From: Cyanoderma ruficeps
Lineage: Eukaryota; Chordata; Aves; Passeriformes; Timaliidae
DNA: 64,000 bases
Assembly (NCBI GenBank): GCA_008694505.1
Contig: VZDJ01004378.1
Span: 18,122,269-18,186,268 of the forward strand
Direction: 5' to 3'
This document shows, piece by piece, positions 10,001 to 19,433 of the stretch; position 1 is the stretch's first letter; each line of letters begins with the position of its first letter. The notes below the pieces were generated by a model. That model was not told where the DNA came from and ran no database searches. It was given only the letters and a program-made list of their open reading frames with translations. The position numbers were made by a program, and so were the translations under genes.

Positions 10001-11737
10001 ACACTGATCATTCCCTCCCTGAGTATACATACTAGAAGTCCCAGCATCCTGACTACTGGCAGCCTGGGCATAGGAGCTTGCGGCTACTTTCATTTTAGTG
10101 GCACCCCCTTGGTGAGCATTCCTCTCCTTGAGCTCACGCACCCGTGCTGCCAGGACAGAAGTGGGTTTCCCATCCCACACTCCCATGTCTTCCCCATGGT
10201 CACGCAGATAAAACCACAGGTCAGCTCTTGGGGTGTACCCTCTCTCTCTAGCCGGGGGTCGTTGGGCTCTACCTCTGGGACCTGTGACTCGTACCGGTGC
10301 CACGTTGGAAATGTTCTTCCTCATCTCCTCCCTCACCTCCCTCATTTCCTCTTTGAGTTCTTTCACCACGGCAGAGATATGAGCCTGCATCGGGCCATTG
10401 ATCATACTCTCATAATTTCTAAGCTTATTGGCAACAGACCCCACTGTCTCTCGGTTGTCCTCAACATTAATTGTTGCAATGAATGTGGTATACTGAGATG
10501 GCCCCAGATTTGCCAGATTCCATAACATCTGCCCTGTGCATCTAACCTTGTCAGGGTCATTATCATGTTGTCCACTCCTCCCAAAAAGTACCTCCAGTAC
10601 TGCCACTTCCCTCAGCTGTTGGATTCCTTCCTCCAGAGTTTTCCAGCGCATTCTATGGTGGTGCTCCTGCATTCTTTCTCTGTGGACAAATCTTTCTCTA
10701 ACACTTGTTAAAAGTCGCTGCCAGAGGGAAAGGGGTCCAGGCTCCCTCACAAATACCTGATTTATTCCTGAGTCCTGGGTCAAGGGTCCCAAATTCCTTG
10801 CCTCACCACCATCTAGTTGCACACCCGTACCCATTAGATCCCAGACCCGAAGCAGCCAGGCTGTGTAAGCCTCACGTCCCCGTCGTACAATATCTTTTTG
10901 TAGATTACGGAGACTTTCATACGACAGGGACTCAGTGATGATCTGAACTTGTGATTCCCCTGCATCTTGTGAGGGCCCTCCTTTCCTACCCTTATTATCT
11001 GGGTTTGTTGTTTTCACCTTGGATTTCTTTGTTTCCAGAGGGGCGACTGCCACTGGCTGTGACTGCCCCTGTGGTTCAGCTGGAACCTGGACAGTTGTAA
11101 TGTCTACAGGTTCCATATCAGATTCTCCTTTGTCAGGGCAGGGGGAGGGTCTCCCACCAGCTGGGGAAGTGTACTCCCTCAGCATCTCATGCATCTCCTT
11201 TATCAGAGCCCCCACCCAAACTGGGTAGTTTATCTCTGAAGCAGGCTGTGGGGCAGGGGCGGGCTCTTGGGCAGCATTCCTATTGTCTGGGGTACTTATC
11301 AGGGTGCTTACCCAGGCCATTCTCCCTTTATCTCTAAATACCAAATAGAATAGGCCTATAAACAACACCAGCCACTGTATGCTATCATTAGCATTCAGAG
11401 GAAATTTGAACTCTTCAAGAGCTGGTGGGGTAGATCCAAAGAGCTGGGTGAAGGGCTGAGAGAATATTTCTCCCGGTGCCATCTCCTCACAGTATGTACC
11501 ATTGTTAAAGTAACCCCAGAAACACAGAGTTAGTGTATGGTAGCCCTGAATCCATGTGCCTGCTTTCCAAAGAAAGTTAAAAATCCATGAATTCCTCACC
11601 TTATTAACCCACAAAATAAACTGGATGGCAGCTACAGTAGCCTTAGTTATAGGGCCCATGTTTAGATAAGGGCTTGCAAATGGCAGAAATACAGCCACGA
11701 CCATGTGCCACCCAAACCAGGGAAGGCTACACCACAT
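9998..11737 (-). CDS. gag: Retroviral Gag with hydrophobic N-terminus
   Basis: This is a 579-codon structural polyprotein frame, placed between the primer-binding site and pol. It starts at the first ATG after the primer site, about 85 bases in. Residues about 11-45 hold hydrophobic stretches, and 120-134 (around LVLFIGLFYLVF) is a strong candidate membrane segment. A Pro/Ala/Gln-rich linker and a basic Lys-rich patch (237-253) follow. Residues about 265-450 are a helix-rich, capsid-like region, then a charged coiled coil (458-475) and an Arg/Gly-rich tract (484-504). Cysteines fall at 3, 72, 83, 200, 400 and 579, so no CCHC zinc knuckle is possible. There is no N-terminal Gly for myristoylation. 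The Arg/Gly tract may bind nucleic acid instead, as in spumavirus Gag; that is inference. The family is assigned by position more than by motif. Confidence 0.85.
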   Translation of the reverse strand: MWCSLPWFGWHMVVAVFLPFASPYLNMGPITKATVAAIQFILWVNKVRNSWIFNFLWKAGTWIQGYHTLTLCFWGYFNNGTYCEEMAPGEIFSQPFTQLFGSTPPALEEFKFPLNANDSIQWLVLFIGLFYLVFRDKGRMAWVSTLISTPDNRNAAQEPAPAPQPASEINYPVWVGALIKEMHEMLREYTSPAGGRPSPCPDKGESDMEPVDITTVQVPAEPQGQSQPVAVAPLETKKSKVKTTNPDNKGRKGGPSQDAGESQVQIITESLSYESLRNLQKDIVRRGREAYTAWLLRVWDLMGTGVQLDGGEARNLGPLTQDSGINQVFVREPGPLSLWQRLLTSVRERFVHRERMQEHHHRMRWKTLEEGIQQLREVAVLEVLFGRSGQHDNDPDKVRCTGQMLWNLANLGPSQYTTFIATINVEDNRETVGSVANKLRNYESMINGPMQAHISAVVKELKEEMREVREEMRKNISNVAPVRVTGPRGRAQRPPARERGYTPRADLWFYLRDHGEDMGVWDGKPTSVLAARVRELKERNAHQGGATKMKVAASSYAQAASSQDAGTSSMYTQGGNDQC

Positions 11738-11804
11738 GCTTCTGTTCAGTGAGCTTATATCTACTAAAAAAAAAAAAGTTATTCCTCTCTCCCAATGCCC
11801 TCGG

Positions 11805-11822
11805 CCCTCACGTTGGGCGCCA
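11805..11822 (-). other. Primer-binding site, tRNA-Lys(1,2) type
   Basis: On the minus strand TGGCGCCCAACGTGAGGG lies five bases after the 5' LTR. As I recall it, the tRNA-Lys(1,2) primer site matches this at 16 of 18 positions, including the invariant TGG that pairs with the tRNA CCA end. Elements of the ERVL class are usually described as Leu-primed, so this type is notable. Confidence 0.8.
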
Positions 11823-11827
11823 AAATC

Positions 11828-12524
11828 TGTCTTGGTTTAGAAAGACAGGTATCTGCCAGGGAAACTGGGGTTCCCCTTAGAATAGAGGATGTAAACCCCT
11901 CACCCCCCGCCAAGTTCTAATTTTGCAATTAATGGCTCTCAGGCAACGATTTGGGAGTAGGAATAACAGCTTTTTACTAAGAATATAAGAATACAAATGT
12001 GGTAGAAAAGAAAAAGAAAAAAAAAAAAAACAAAACAAAACCACCCCACCAAACCAGCAAACCAACAAACAACAATTTTGAAAAGTCCTGACAGGGTCAA
12101 AGCTACAACCTTGTTAGTCAGGGTGTGGAAAGCAGTCCAAAAGTGAGTCCTCCTGGAATGGCAGGTACAGCTCCGCTGAGGCAGAAAATGATCCAGTAGC
12201 AGAAAAGAAAGGGGTCCTGAGGTGGTGAGAAGGGTCCAGCCTTCCTCCCGTAATCGGATGAAGCAAGACCCTGTGCTGGTTTAAAGTCCCAGCTTTATCC
12301 AGGTGAGAATGGCTGGCTCCTCCCACGGGGTGGAGCATCACACAATAGGTACGCTAGGATGTAGGTATGTGTTGGGAAGGGGACACGGCTAGAGAAGACT
12401 GTTAATGGCCCATTAAAGATAAGAACAATGCTCTACCTGATACTGACCGTTGGCCCATTATCAAAAGGCACCCGCCCCCAACTGTTTTCAGCAGATGAAA
12501 TTGAATAGACTATAACCCAGGACA
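11828..12524 (-). repeat. 5' LTR of the provirus
   Basis: The 697-bp LTR is the transcription-side copy. Read on the minus strand it starts TGTCCTGG and ends CCAAGACA, directly before the primer-binding site. It is a near-identical partner of 6042-6730 (nine substitutions by hand count). It would supply the promoter for gag-pol, reading away from TRHDE. Confidence 0.92.
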
Positions 12525-12529
12525 CTTGT
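12525..12529. repeat. Target-site duplication of the provirus, right copy
   Basis: CTTGT directly follows the right LTR and is identical to 6037-6041. Confidence 0.9.
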
Positions 12530-15102
12530 ACAGTGATGATAAATTGAATACAAGTTTTGTTTGGGTGATGCAGGGGACCAGACACTATTCAAACACGGGG
12601 TGCAAAGGATTTTGTCTGTTCAGATGTCTGAAAGGCCCACCAAGCCCTTCTGTTAGAGAGCCCCTCCATGAATGGACATGTGCAGTGTGGGTGAGCCGAC
12701 CAGGGATGCCAGGGGCCTAAGAGATGGTGGGAGTTAGAAACCACAAGTGGTTTCCAGTCCTTTTGTCTGGGCTACAAATATACATCTTGTGTCTGTTACT
12801 TTCTATGAGGTTCTCAAGAGTTCTGCTGCAACCCTTCTTCAGCACAGTCATGCTACATGGAGGAGATATCTAGTTTATATTCAGGATAGAGATTTAAGCA
12901 TTCCTATATAATTCCATGCTGAATGGCTGGCTGGCAGATTCTTGTGTTGAAGTTCAGAGGAGCGAATCCATACAAGGTTCTTTGTCTAACCCACTTTGCT
13001 CCTCAAGTCATACCTATAATTTAAATTACCCAGGCAATCCTTCAACTCTCAATTCAGCTTATTAGGAAGTGAGAGTCCCTGGGAACAGCAAACACAGCAC
13101 AGGATACCTTGCATGCAGTGCTATCTTCTGTATGCTGATTTTAACAGTTTTCTGAAAAAGAGGTTCAATTACAGTTGGCCTTGGAAGAGGCTTTTTTTCT
13201 GAGCTGCTGAACCCTCTCAAGCACTGTTTACAGGCCAGTGCCTGCCAGGTTTTGATGTTTGCTGGAGGAGGTCCAGCCCATGGGCAAGGCACCAGCTCTG
13301 GTTCCTGCTGGAGGGGCCAAGCAGCAGCAGACATGCCATGAGTGTGAAGAAGCACCTGGGGGCTTCAGAAAGACTGCACCCCACCCAGAGAGATACTCTT
13401 AATGTCTAAGAGTGCTTCCCAGGGCCAGAATTTCTTGCTTTAATGAAAGTAAGGATTTTAGCTGGTTGAAATGAGGATACATGATGGGAGAAATTTAGTC
13501 TTGATGGAATATTGTTATAAACATTTTATTATCACTTTTTGCACTGAAGTGGCTCATGGTGTCTCAAGAGAATCATCATTAGGCGTTTTGACATGCTTTT
13601 TATTCAATTCAGAAATTAACACTGTGGCTTTAATGGAGTTCAAATAAACCCAGTATGAATACTGGGATACAAAACCATTATTTTGTTCAAAAATCAGGAA
13701 GAAAATCAAGCAAAAGTATATCTGAAGATTAAAAAAATAATTTCAAAGACAATAGAGAGATAAATGAAGGAGCACAGCTATCATTCCTCTGAATATAATG
13801 AAATGTGTTTTACAACTTTTGGCTGTAATCACAATTAGCAATACTCAGGGCTATTTGCTTGGCTATGTGTGCAAATCAGAATTTGTGTGTATGAGAGAGT
13901 AATAGCAGCTGTACAAATTAATTTCTTGTGAAGAGCTGATTGCTCCACCTGTTATGGTCTGTCTACATCCTATATTCCCATCAACTGTTGCCGATTAGTT
14001 CACAGAATGCAATTGAAGAATGAAAATAGAGAGCAAAATGTCTGATTTATAGTCTGAATTGGTTATGCCCAGTGATTTTTTTTAAATGGTGGTTCAAATA
14101 TTCTGTTATTAAATTGATTAAAAAATTAAATGCTGCTATAAACATGTCAGATGGTATCACACGTCAATTTTCTGCTGCTGAGTGGGACTCTCATTTACTT
14201 CTCAGTATAGTGAGTATTACTAAAGTTGCTGCTAGTCTTGGACAAGACTGCTAAAGAACACTAAGGAAAGAAGGGAGGGATGAAAATACCCTCTGTAAAC
14301 ACTTGTCAGTGAAAAACAGCATGGGCAGATCATGCTGTTTGCATGTGATTTGTTTGTCTTAAATAAAAGGGCTTTCTTTGCTGGCATGAGCAGAGCTGAA
14401 AGAATAACTGGTTCTAAAAGGGAAAAGATGATTTTCAATGATTCCTTGTTTTCTTTAAAAATAGTTTTGTGACAACACAATCACCAGGTCACAAGCTGCA
14501 TTGTTTATATATTTATTCAGTTGGAGAACTGAATCTTTATTTGAGGAAGCATAAAAAGTTAAGACTTCAGAAATCCCTAGACTGAAACAAAACCACTTGC
14601 TGTAAATCACAATGTTAGTAAAGCAGATAAAGTAAAAATTATTTTTTGGCAAAATATATAAGCTGATAAAATCCAAGTGGACCTGCAGGAAATTAGCATA
14701 GCAAACTGTTATACATATTGTCAGAGAAAAGGAGATCCAGCTGCTGTGTCTCACTCCTCACTCAGAGCTGAGTCACTGCAGGAGCTGTGCTCCCTTTGGA
14801 GCATCATGTCTGATCTCCCTTTTTTCATTTCTGATGGCAGCTGAATTCCTGTGTTTGTATTCAACCCTTTAATCTTTGTTTACGCTGAACTTGCTTGGAG
14901 TTTATTTAAGCTGTGCTAATGGCTGTAGTCTGATTTCATGAATAATCTCCTGGAGATTCACAGTCATTGTGTGGATTTACAGATTTCTGAAGGAAGGGAA
15001 AAACCTGTACCTGCCTTTTTGTTGGTTTTCTGACATGTTATTTGGTTGACTTGCTATTCTCCACCCATGTGCAGAGAAGAGAGGGTAGCAGTTTGTATAT
15101 CA
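12530..15102. other. Intergenic DNA, no gene recognised
   Basis: The sequence is mostly AT-rich and unique-looking. Open frames are short and not protein-like. I recognise no repeat, RNA gene or exon. Confidence 0.55.
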
Positions 15103-15570
15103 TGCTGTGCTAGTTTTGGCTGGGCAACAGTTAAGTTTCTTCACAGTGAATAGTTTTGGGCTGTGTTTTGGATTTATGCTGAAGACAGTGATCATAATAC
15201 AGAAGAGCTTTTACAGAGCCAAGGCCTTTCCAGCTTTTCATACTGCCATGCTGGTGAGGAGGCTGAGGGTGTGTGGGAGGTTGGGAGGAGACACAGCCAG
15301 GACAGGTGACCCCAGCTGACCAAAGGGAGACTCCAGGCCATCTGACATCATGCTCACTGTATAAAGTGGGAGGAAGAAGGAGAAAGGGGGTGACATTTGA
15401 AGTGGTGGCTTTTGTCTTCCCAAGTCACTGTCACAGGTGATGGAGCCCTGCTCTCCTGGAGATGGCTGAATGCCTCCCTGCCCATAGGAAGTGATGAACT
15501 CATTCCTTGTTGTGCTTTGCTTGCATGTGTGGCTTTGGCTTTCCCAGAGACTAAATATTAATCTGTGTAT
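15103..15570 (+). mobile_element. Truncated avian ERVL-type LTR
   Basis: The stretch from about TAGTTTTGGCTGGG through ACAGCCAGGACAGG to TTGTGCTTTGCTTGC resembles a common bird LTR that I know by its wording. It keeps a TATAAAG box at 15360-15366 and a CRE-like TGACATCA at 15343-15350. The expected 3' end (R/U5 and terminal CA) is missing, so the right limit is approximate and the copy looks old and truncated. The family name is from memory and no library search was possible. Confidence 0.7.
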
Positions 15571-18500
15571 AGAAAGTGTTAAAAGGAAGCTGAGAAAGTT
15601 AAATTCTTTGATACACTGTGATCAAGAATATAGCTGCCTGATCAAAAGAAGACAGTTTCTCTGCTGACACAGATCCCCTCTCAAGAGGGTGTATTTCTTG
15701 GAGAAATATACTGTGGACAATAAAGTTTTCAAAATGAGTTGAGAGTTTTGTTGCTGTCCTTTGCTGTGATTTTGGATTTTTTATATCACAGTTTTTAAGG
15801 GTGTTCTGAATGCAGTGTATATATTCTGCCTCTAAAACTCTGGTTTTTTTTCTCTTAAGACATTCCATTAATTTAAAAGAAAACCAAGGCAGAGGCTGAA
15901 GATCTATTTTTTGTATTTGGCAAATAACAATTTCCATGCACAGGTTTGCTTTACAGCAAATGTAAGCCTCTCATTTTTAAACATTCATATGGACTCCAAG
16001 TGTCAGGGCCACAGTGACTGCTTCCATTTTCTCATCCTTTTTCTTGTTCACTGAGTATTTTGAGGATTTCAGTACTCAGTGATTTATAACTTGCTTGTAA
16101 AAGCAGGTATTCTTGATGCTGCAGTGATGGCCAGATGCCTGGACATTTCCCTATTTGCTGTCATTTTGCAGATGCAAAGCAGAGGCCTTTTAGCAACTTA
16201 TCATTAATCATGAGCTGTCGGACTCGGGTACAAAGATTGGAAACTGCTTAATGTGCTTCAGGTTCCCTTTTCAGATCAGTTCTGAGCTGAGTGAGTGCAC
16301 ACTTCTCTGAATATGTGTCAGACTGGATTGCATTAAAGTTCTTTTTTCACTTGCTGTTGAAGAGATTAATTAAGAACTTATGGTTCAATGTGCCATGAAA
16401 ACTTGGGAATTTGACTCACTCAGTCTGAAAGCATGTACCCCAGCTGAAAAGATGCTAAGGGAGAAAAAAATTGGCATTGTGATTTTGAGGCAAAAGTCTT
16501 CCAGATTTATTTAGGAGAACAAATTAAGTAATATTAACTTATATTAAAGGAAAACCTTGTAAAAGGAAGAGCTTAAATACTGAAAAATAAAATTATTTTT
16601 CAGCAGTAAAGAAACTGGAGGCCATTAGATTTTGATGACAAATCAGAATGGTCACTACTGAAAATATACCTGGAATGGACATCTTCACAATTCAAGTGAC
16701 TGGCTTTACTCCAAGTCTTAAAAATGATAAGAGTCTATATAGCTGCAGTGATTTGGGGGCTATTTTTTTTTTTGGTAGAAATTGCTGTAACTAACAACAG
16801 ATATGATTGGTATGTGGAAGGCAACATTTGTCATTACTAAACGTTTGTTTATATTTACAGTTCTAGACAAAGTAGCCAGCAAGGAAGGTTTCAACTTGAG
16901 ACAAAATCTGCAGTGTTCTTAGAAGGCATGAGAGGAGCTCCTCTGAGATGCTCTCTTTCTGTCTTGTGAAAACACTTTGGCAATTTTATGTAGTGCACGG
17001 AGAACCTGACATAAGTGTCTGTACATCTCAGTTCACTCAGCACTATTCAATCTAAGAATTGGACTTTGGTGTACATTAATTAAATGCAAAACTGGGAAAC
17101 AGAGAAAGTTCCTAAGCCCTGTCTCAGTGAACCATGAAGTAAAAGCGCAATTATAAAACTATAATAAATATTTATGTGCTTAGTACATATGAGATATTCT
17201 ATGATTCTATATTGCAAAATGCGCATGGATTGAATAACAAAAGACTTAATACCGAGGCATTTTCTGCTTTGTAGATTACTTTAGGTTACCACAGCCTACC
17301 TGCTTTGGAAGCAAGATTATTTTCTTTCACTAAAAGTGAATGTTTTAAGATTTTCATGTGCATGAAGAAGTAAGCACTTACTTGTGTCTGACAAGGAGAT
17401 GTATATGACATGGTGTATCCAGAGTCAATTTATTCATGTGGAGTATAATTGTCACTTTTTAGCAGGTGGAACCTCCTCTCCTTCTATGAACAAAGACCAA
17501 GGCTCTTTTGTACTGTTTACTAGGCTCACCCTGATTCTTATTCTGTCAAAACAAACTCTGGGATATAAACTCTACTCCTCTGCAGAAAATAAAACCCCTA
17601 CAACTTTTTAAAATTGTTTTTGTTGTGAATGGAAATAAAGAAGGTTCAGAGATAAGTCTGGGAGCTATAATCATAGAATGTATTAATGAAACTGTCAAAT
17701 AATTCCTTTGAAGACACTTTTAAGCGTGTATTTCATACAAGGATGATGCCAACAATCATTAATTGAAATTTCTGTGCCTCTACTTTAATAAATTTGCTTC
17801 AGTTACTTGATCCTTTAAACTGTTCAATTAAGTGGCTGCATTTGTTAAGGGAATGGTGTGAAGCTTGTGGTCTGTGCTGAATTCTGTCTAAAAGCTGGGT
17901 CCATTGATGAGAAGAGGTCCATCGACTGATAGCGCAAATATACATCCTCCTTTCTGTGGAGAACGGGGTGGAGAAAGAGGCTGGAAAGGGTAGCTTGGGC
18001 ATATATTTCTGTAGGCCTTGGTCATTCTGCTCTCTCAACCTGATCTCATTCACACAATGACTTGAGCATGTGCTTGAGTTTCATGTGACTAAACAAGGAT
18101 TTTAGCATAAAAATGGCCTTTTGAGCACAGGATCAAGCCCCCAAAGACACCGTAAGTGTGTGATAAGCAGTGGCTTGCAAGGACCTGACAAAAGAATAAA
18201 AAAATGTATCAAGATGTGCATCATTGGCAGAATCTTTCAACTGGAGCAGGTTGGATAAGGTTTCCTAGGGGAATAGTCCAGCCCCTTGTCATCACAGGCC
18301 AGGATATGTTTCCGTCATGTCGGCAGATTGGTCGTCATTCCCCATGTGACAGGGAGGTCCCCAAACCTCAGCCATAAGTGTTGTGTTTCCAGCCGGAGGA
18401 GAGGACAACACCACCACCACACAAAGTTCTGGCCACAGAGAGCAGCACAGAGCTGGCACCTGCCAGCCAGCCTTGGTGTTTTGGTTACTCGGTGAAGGTG

Positions 18501-19200
18501 CTTCCTTTTGGCTTTGTGAAGACATGGCATAGGGCCATGGGGAAAGAGGGCAACAAGACTGGCAAAGCAATTCAGCATCCCAAGAGAAGGGATGGGATCA
18601 GGTCTTGGGTCAGATTCAGTTTTTGCGGTAAAACAGATTGTTCATAGGGACTGGAGGTTGCTGTCTCCGACATACAGTGAGATGTACCTGTGAGGGGCAG
18701 TTTGCCTTTTCCTATGATAAACAGAATGGAAAAACTTTACTCAAGGATAATCTTAGTTGGCATGTGTTCCAGATTTCTAACAACATGTTAGTACACAGAG
18801 CAAGTAAATTGGTGTAGGTGGGCACAAGCAAACCTAATCATTAATGACGTCAAAAATGTCCTGCAGATCACACGTTCGGGTAGGCACAGGCTACAGCCAA
18901 AACCCATTTTGTGTAGAAAGGGGTGTCCCCACCCCCTGCACAAAACTTCTCCCTGCTTAACTGCACCTTTGCTTAGCTGGCTTGTCTTCTGGGTGCCTGA
19001 GCACCCAGAAGAGCCTGTCTGATTCCTAGGCCAGGAGAGGAAGCAGCAGTCTCCCAGGTGGCAGTTTCATTCATCTTTTAGATGCCTAGCTCCCCAGGCA
19101 TGTTGTGCCTGAAGAAACAAAGGCTATATCCATTGTGTCCATCATCACAGCTTCTTTCTGTAGTTATTGGTGTAGTATTATGTCGTGGGACATAATTGCA
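15571..19200. other. Intergenic DNA, no gene recognised
   Basis: No exon or RNA gene is visible. 18270-18660 is more GC-rich and has overlapping short open frames on both strands, but none has a recognisable domain or plausible splice structure. Confidence 0.55.
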
Positions 19201-19433
19201 ACAAAAAACCCAAACAAACAAAAAAACAACCAACCCCCCGAAAAAACCCCAACAAACCCAAAACACCCCAAACAAAAAAAAAAAACCAGCAAAAAACCCC
19301 ATAAAAAACTAAAAAAAAAAAACCAAANNNNNNNNNNNNNNNNNNNNNNNNNNNNNNNNNNNNNNNNNNNNNNNNNNNNNNNNNNNNNNNNNNNNNNNNN
19401 NNNNNNCCCCCCCACCCCCCCCCCGCCCCCCCA
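19201..19433. repeat. A/C-rich low-complexity tract spanning an assembly gap
   Basis: 19201-19327 is almost entirely A and C (CAAACAAA, CCCC and AAAA blocks). 19328-19406 is 79 undetermined bases. 19407-19433 is nearly pure C broken by single A and G. The minus strand is therefore G-run rich and could form G-quadruplexes, which may explain the sequencing drop-out. The gap length may be arbitrary, and continuity across it is not proven. Confidence 0.85.

Larger units (their letters stand above)
6042..12524 (-). mobile_element. Complete env-less endogenous retrovirus (ERVL-like), LTR-gag-pol-LTR
   Basis: The element is 6483 bp and is transcribed on the minus strand. In transcription order it holds a 5' LTR (12524-11828), a primer-binding site, a gag frame (11737-9998), an in-frame UAG, a pol frame to 6809, a polypurine tract and a 3' LTR (6730-6042). 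It is flanked by the 5-bp duplication CTTGT. Gag and pol have no internal frameshift or nonsense codon apart from the UAG between them. There is no env: pol stops 78 bp before the 3' LTR. A 5-bp duplication, a CCHC-less Gag and lack of env fit class III (ERVL/spuma-like) elements, but the primer site is Lys-type. The family assignment is therefore inference; a phylogeny of the reverse transcriptase would settle it. Confidence 0.92.

Noticed and set aside
17195..17215. TTCTATGATTCTATA, like a CR1 3' tail
   Set aside because: Only about 15 bases match and no CR1 body lies next to it, so chance is a sufficient explanation.
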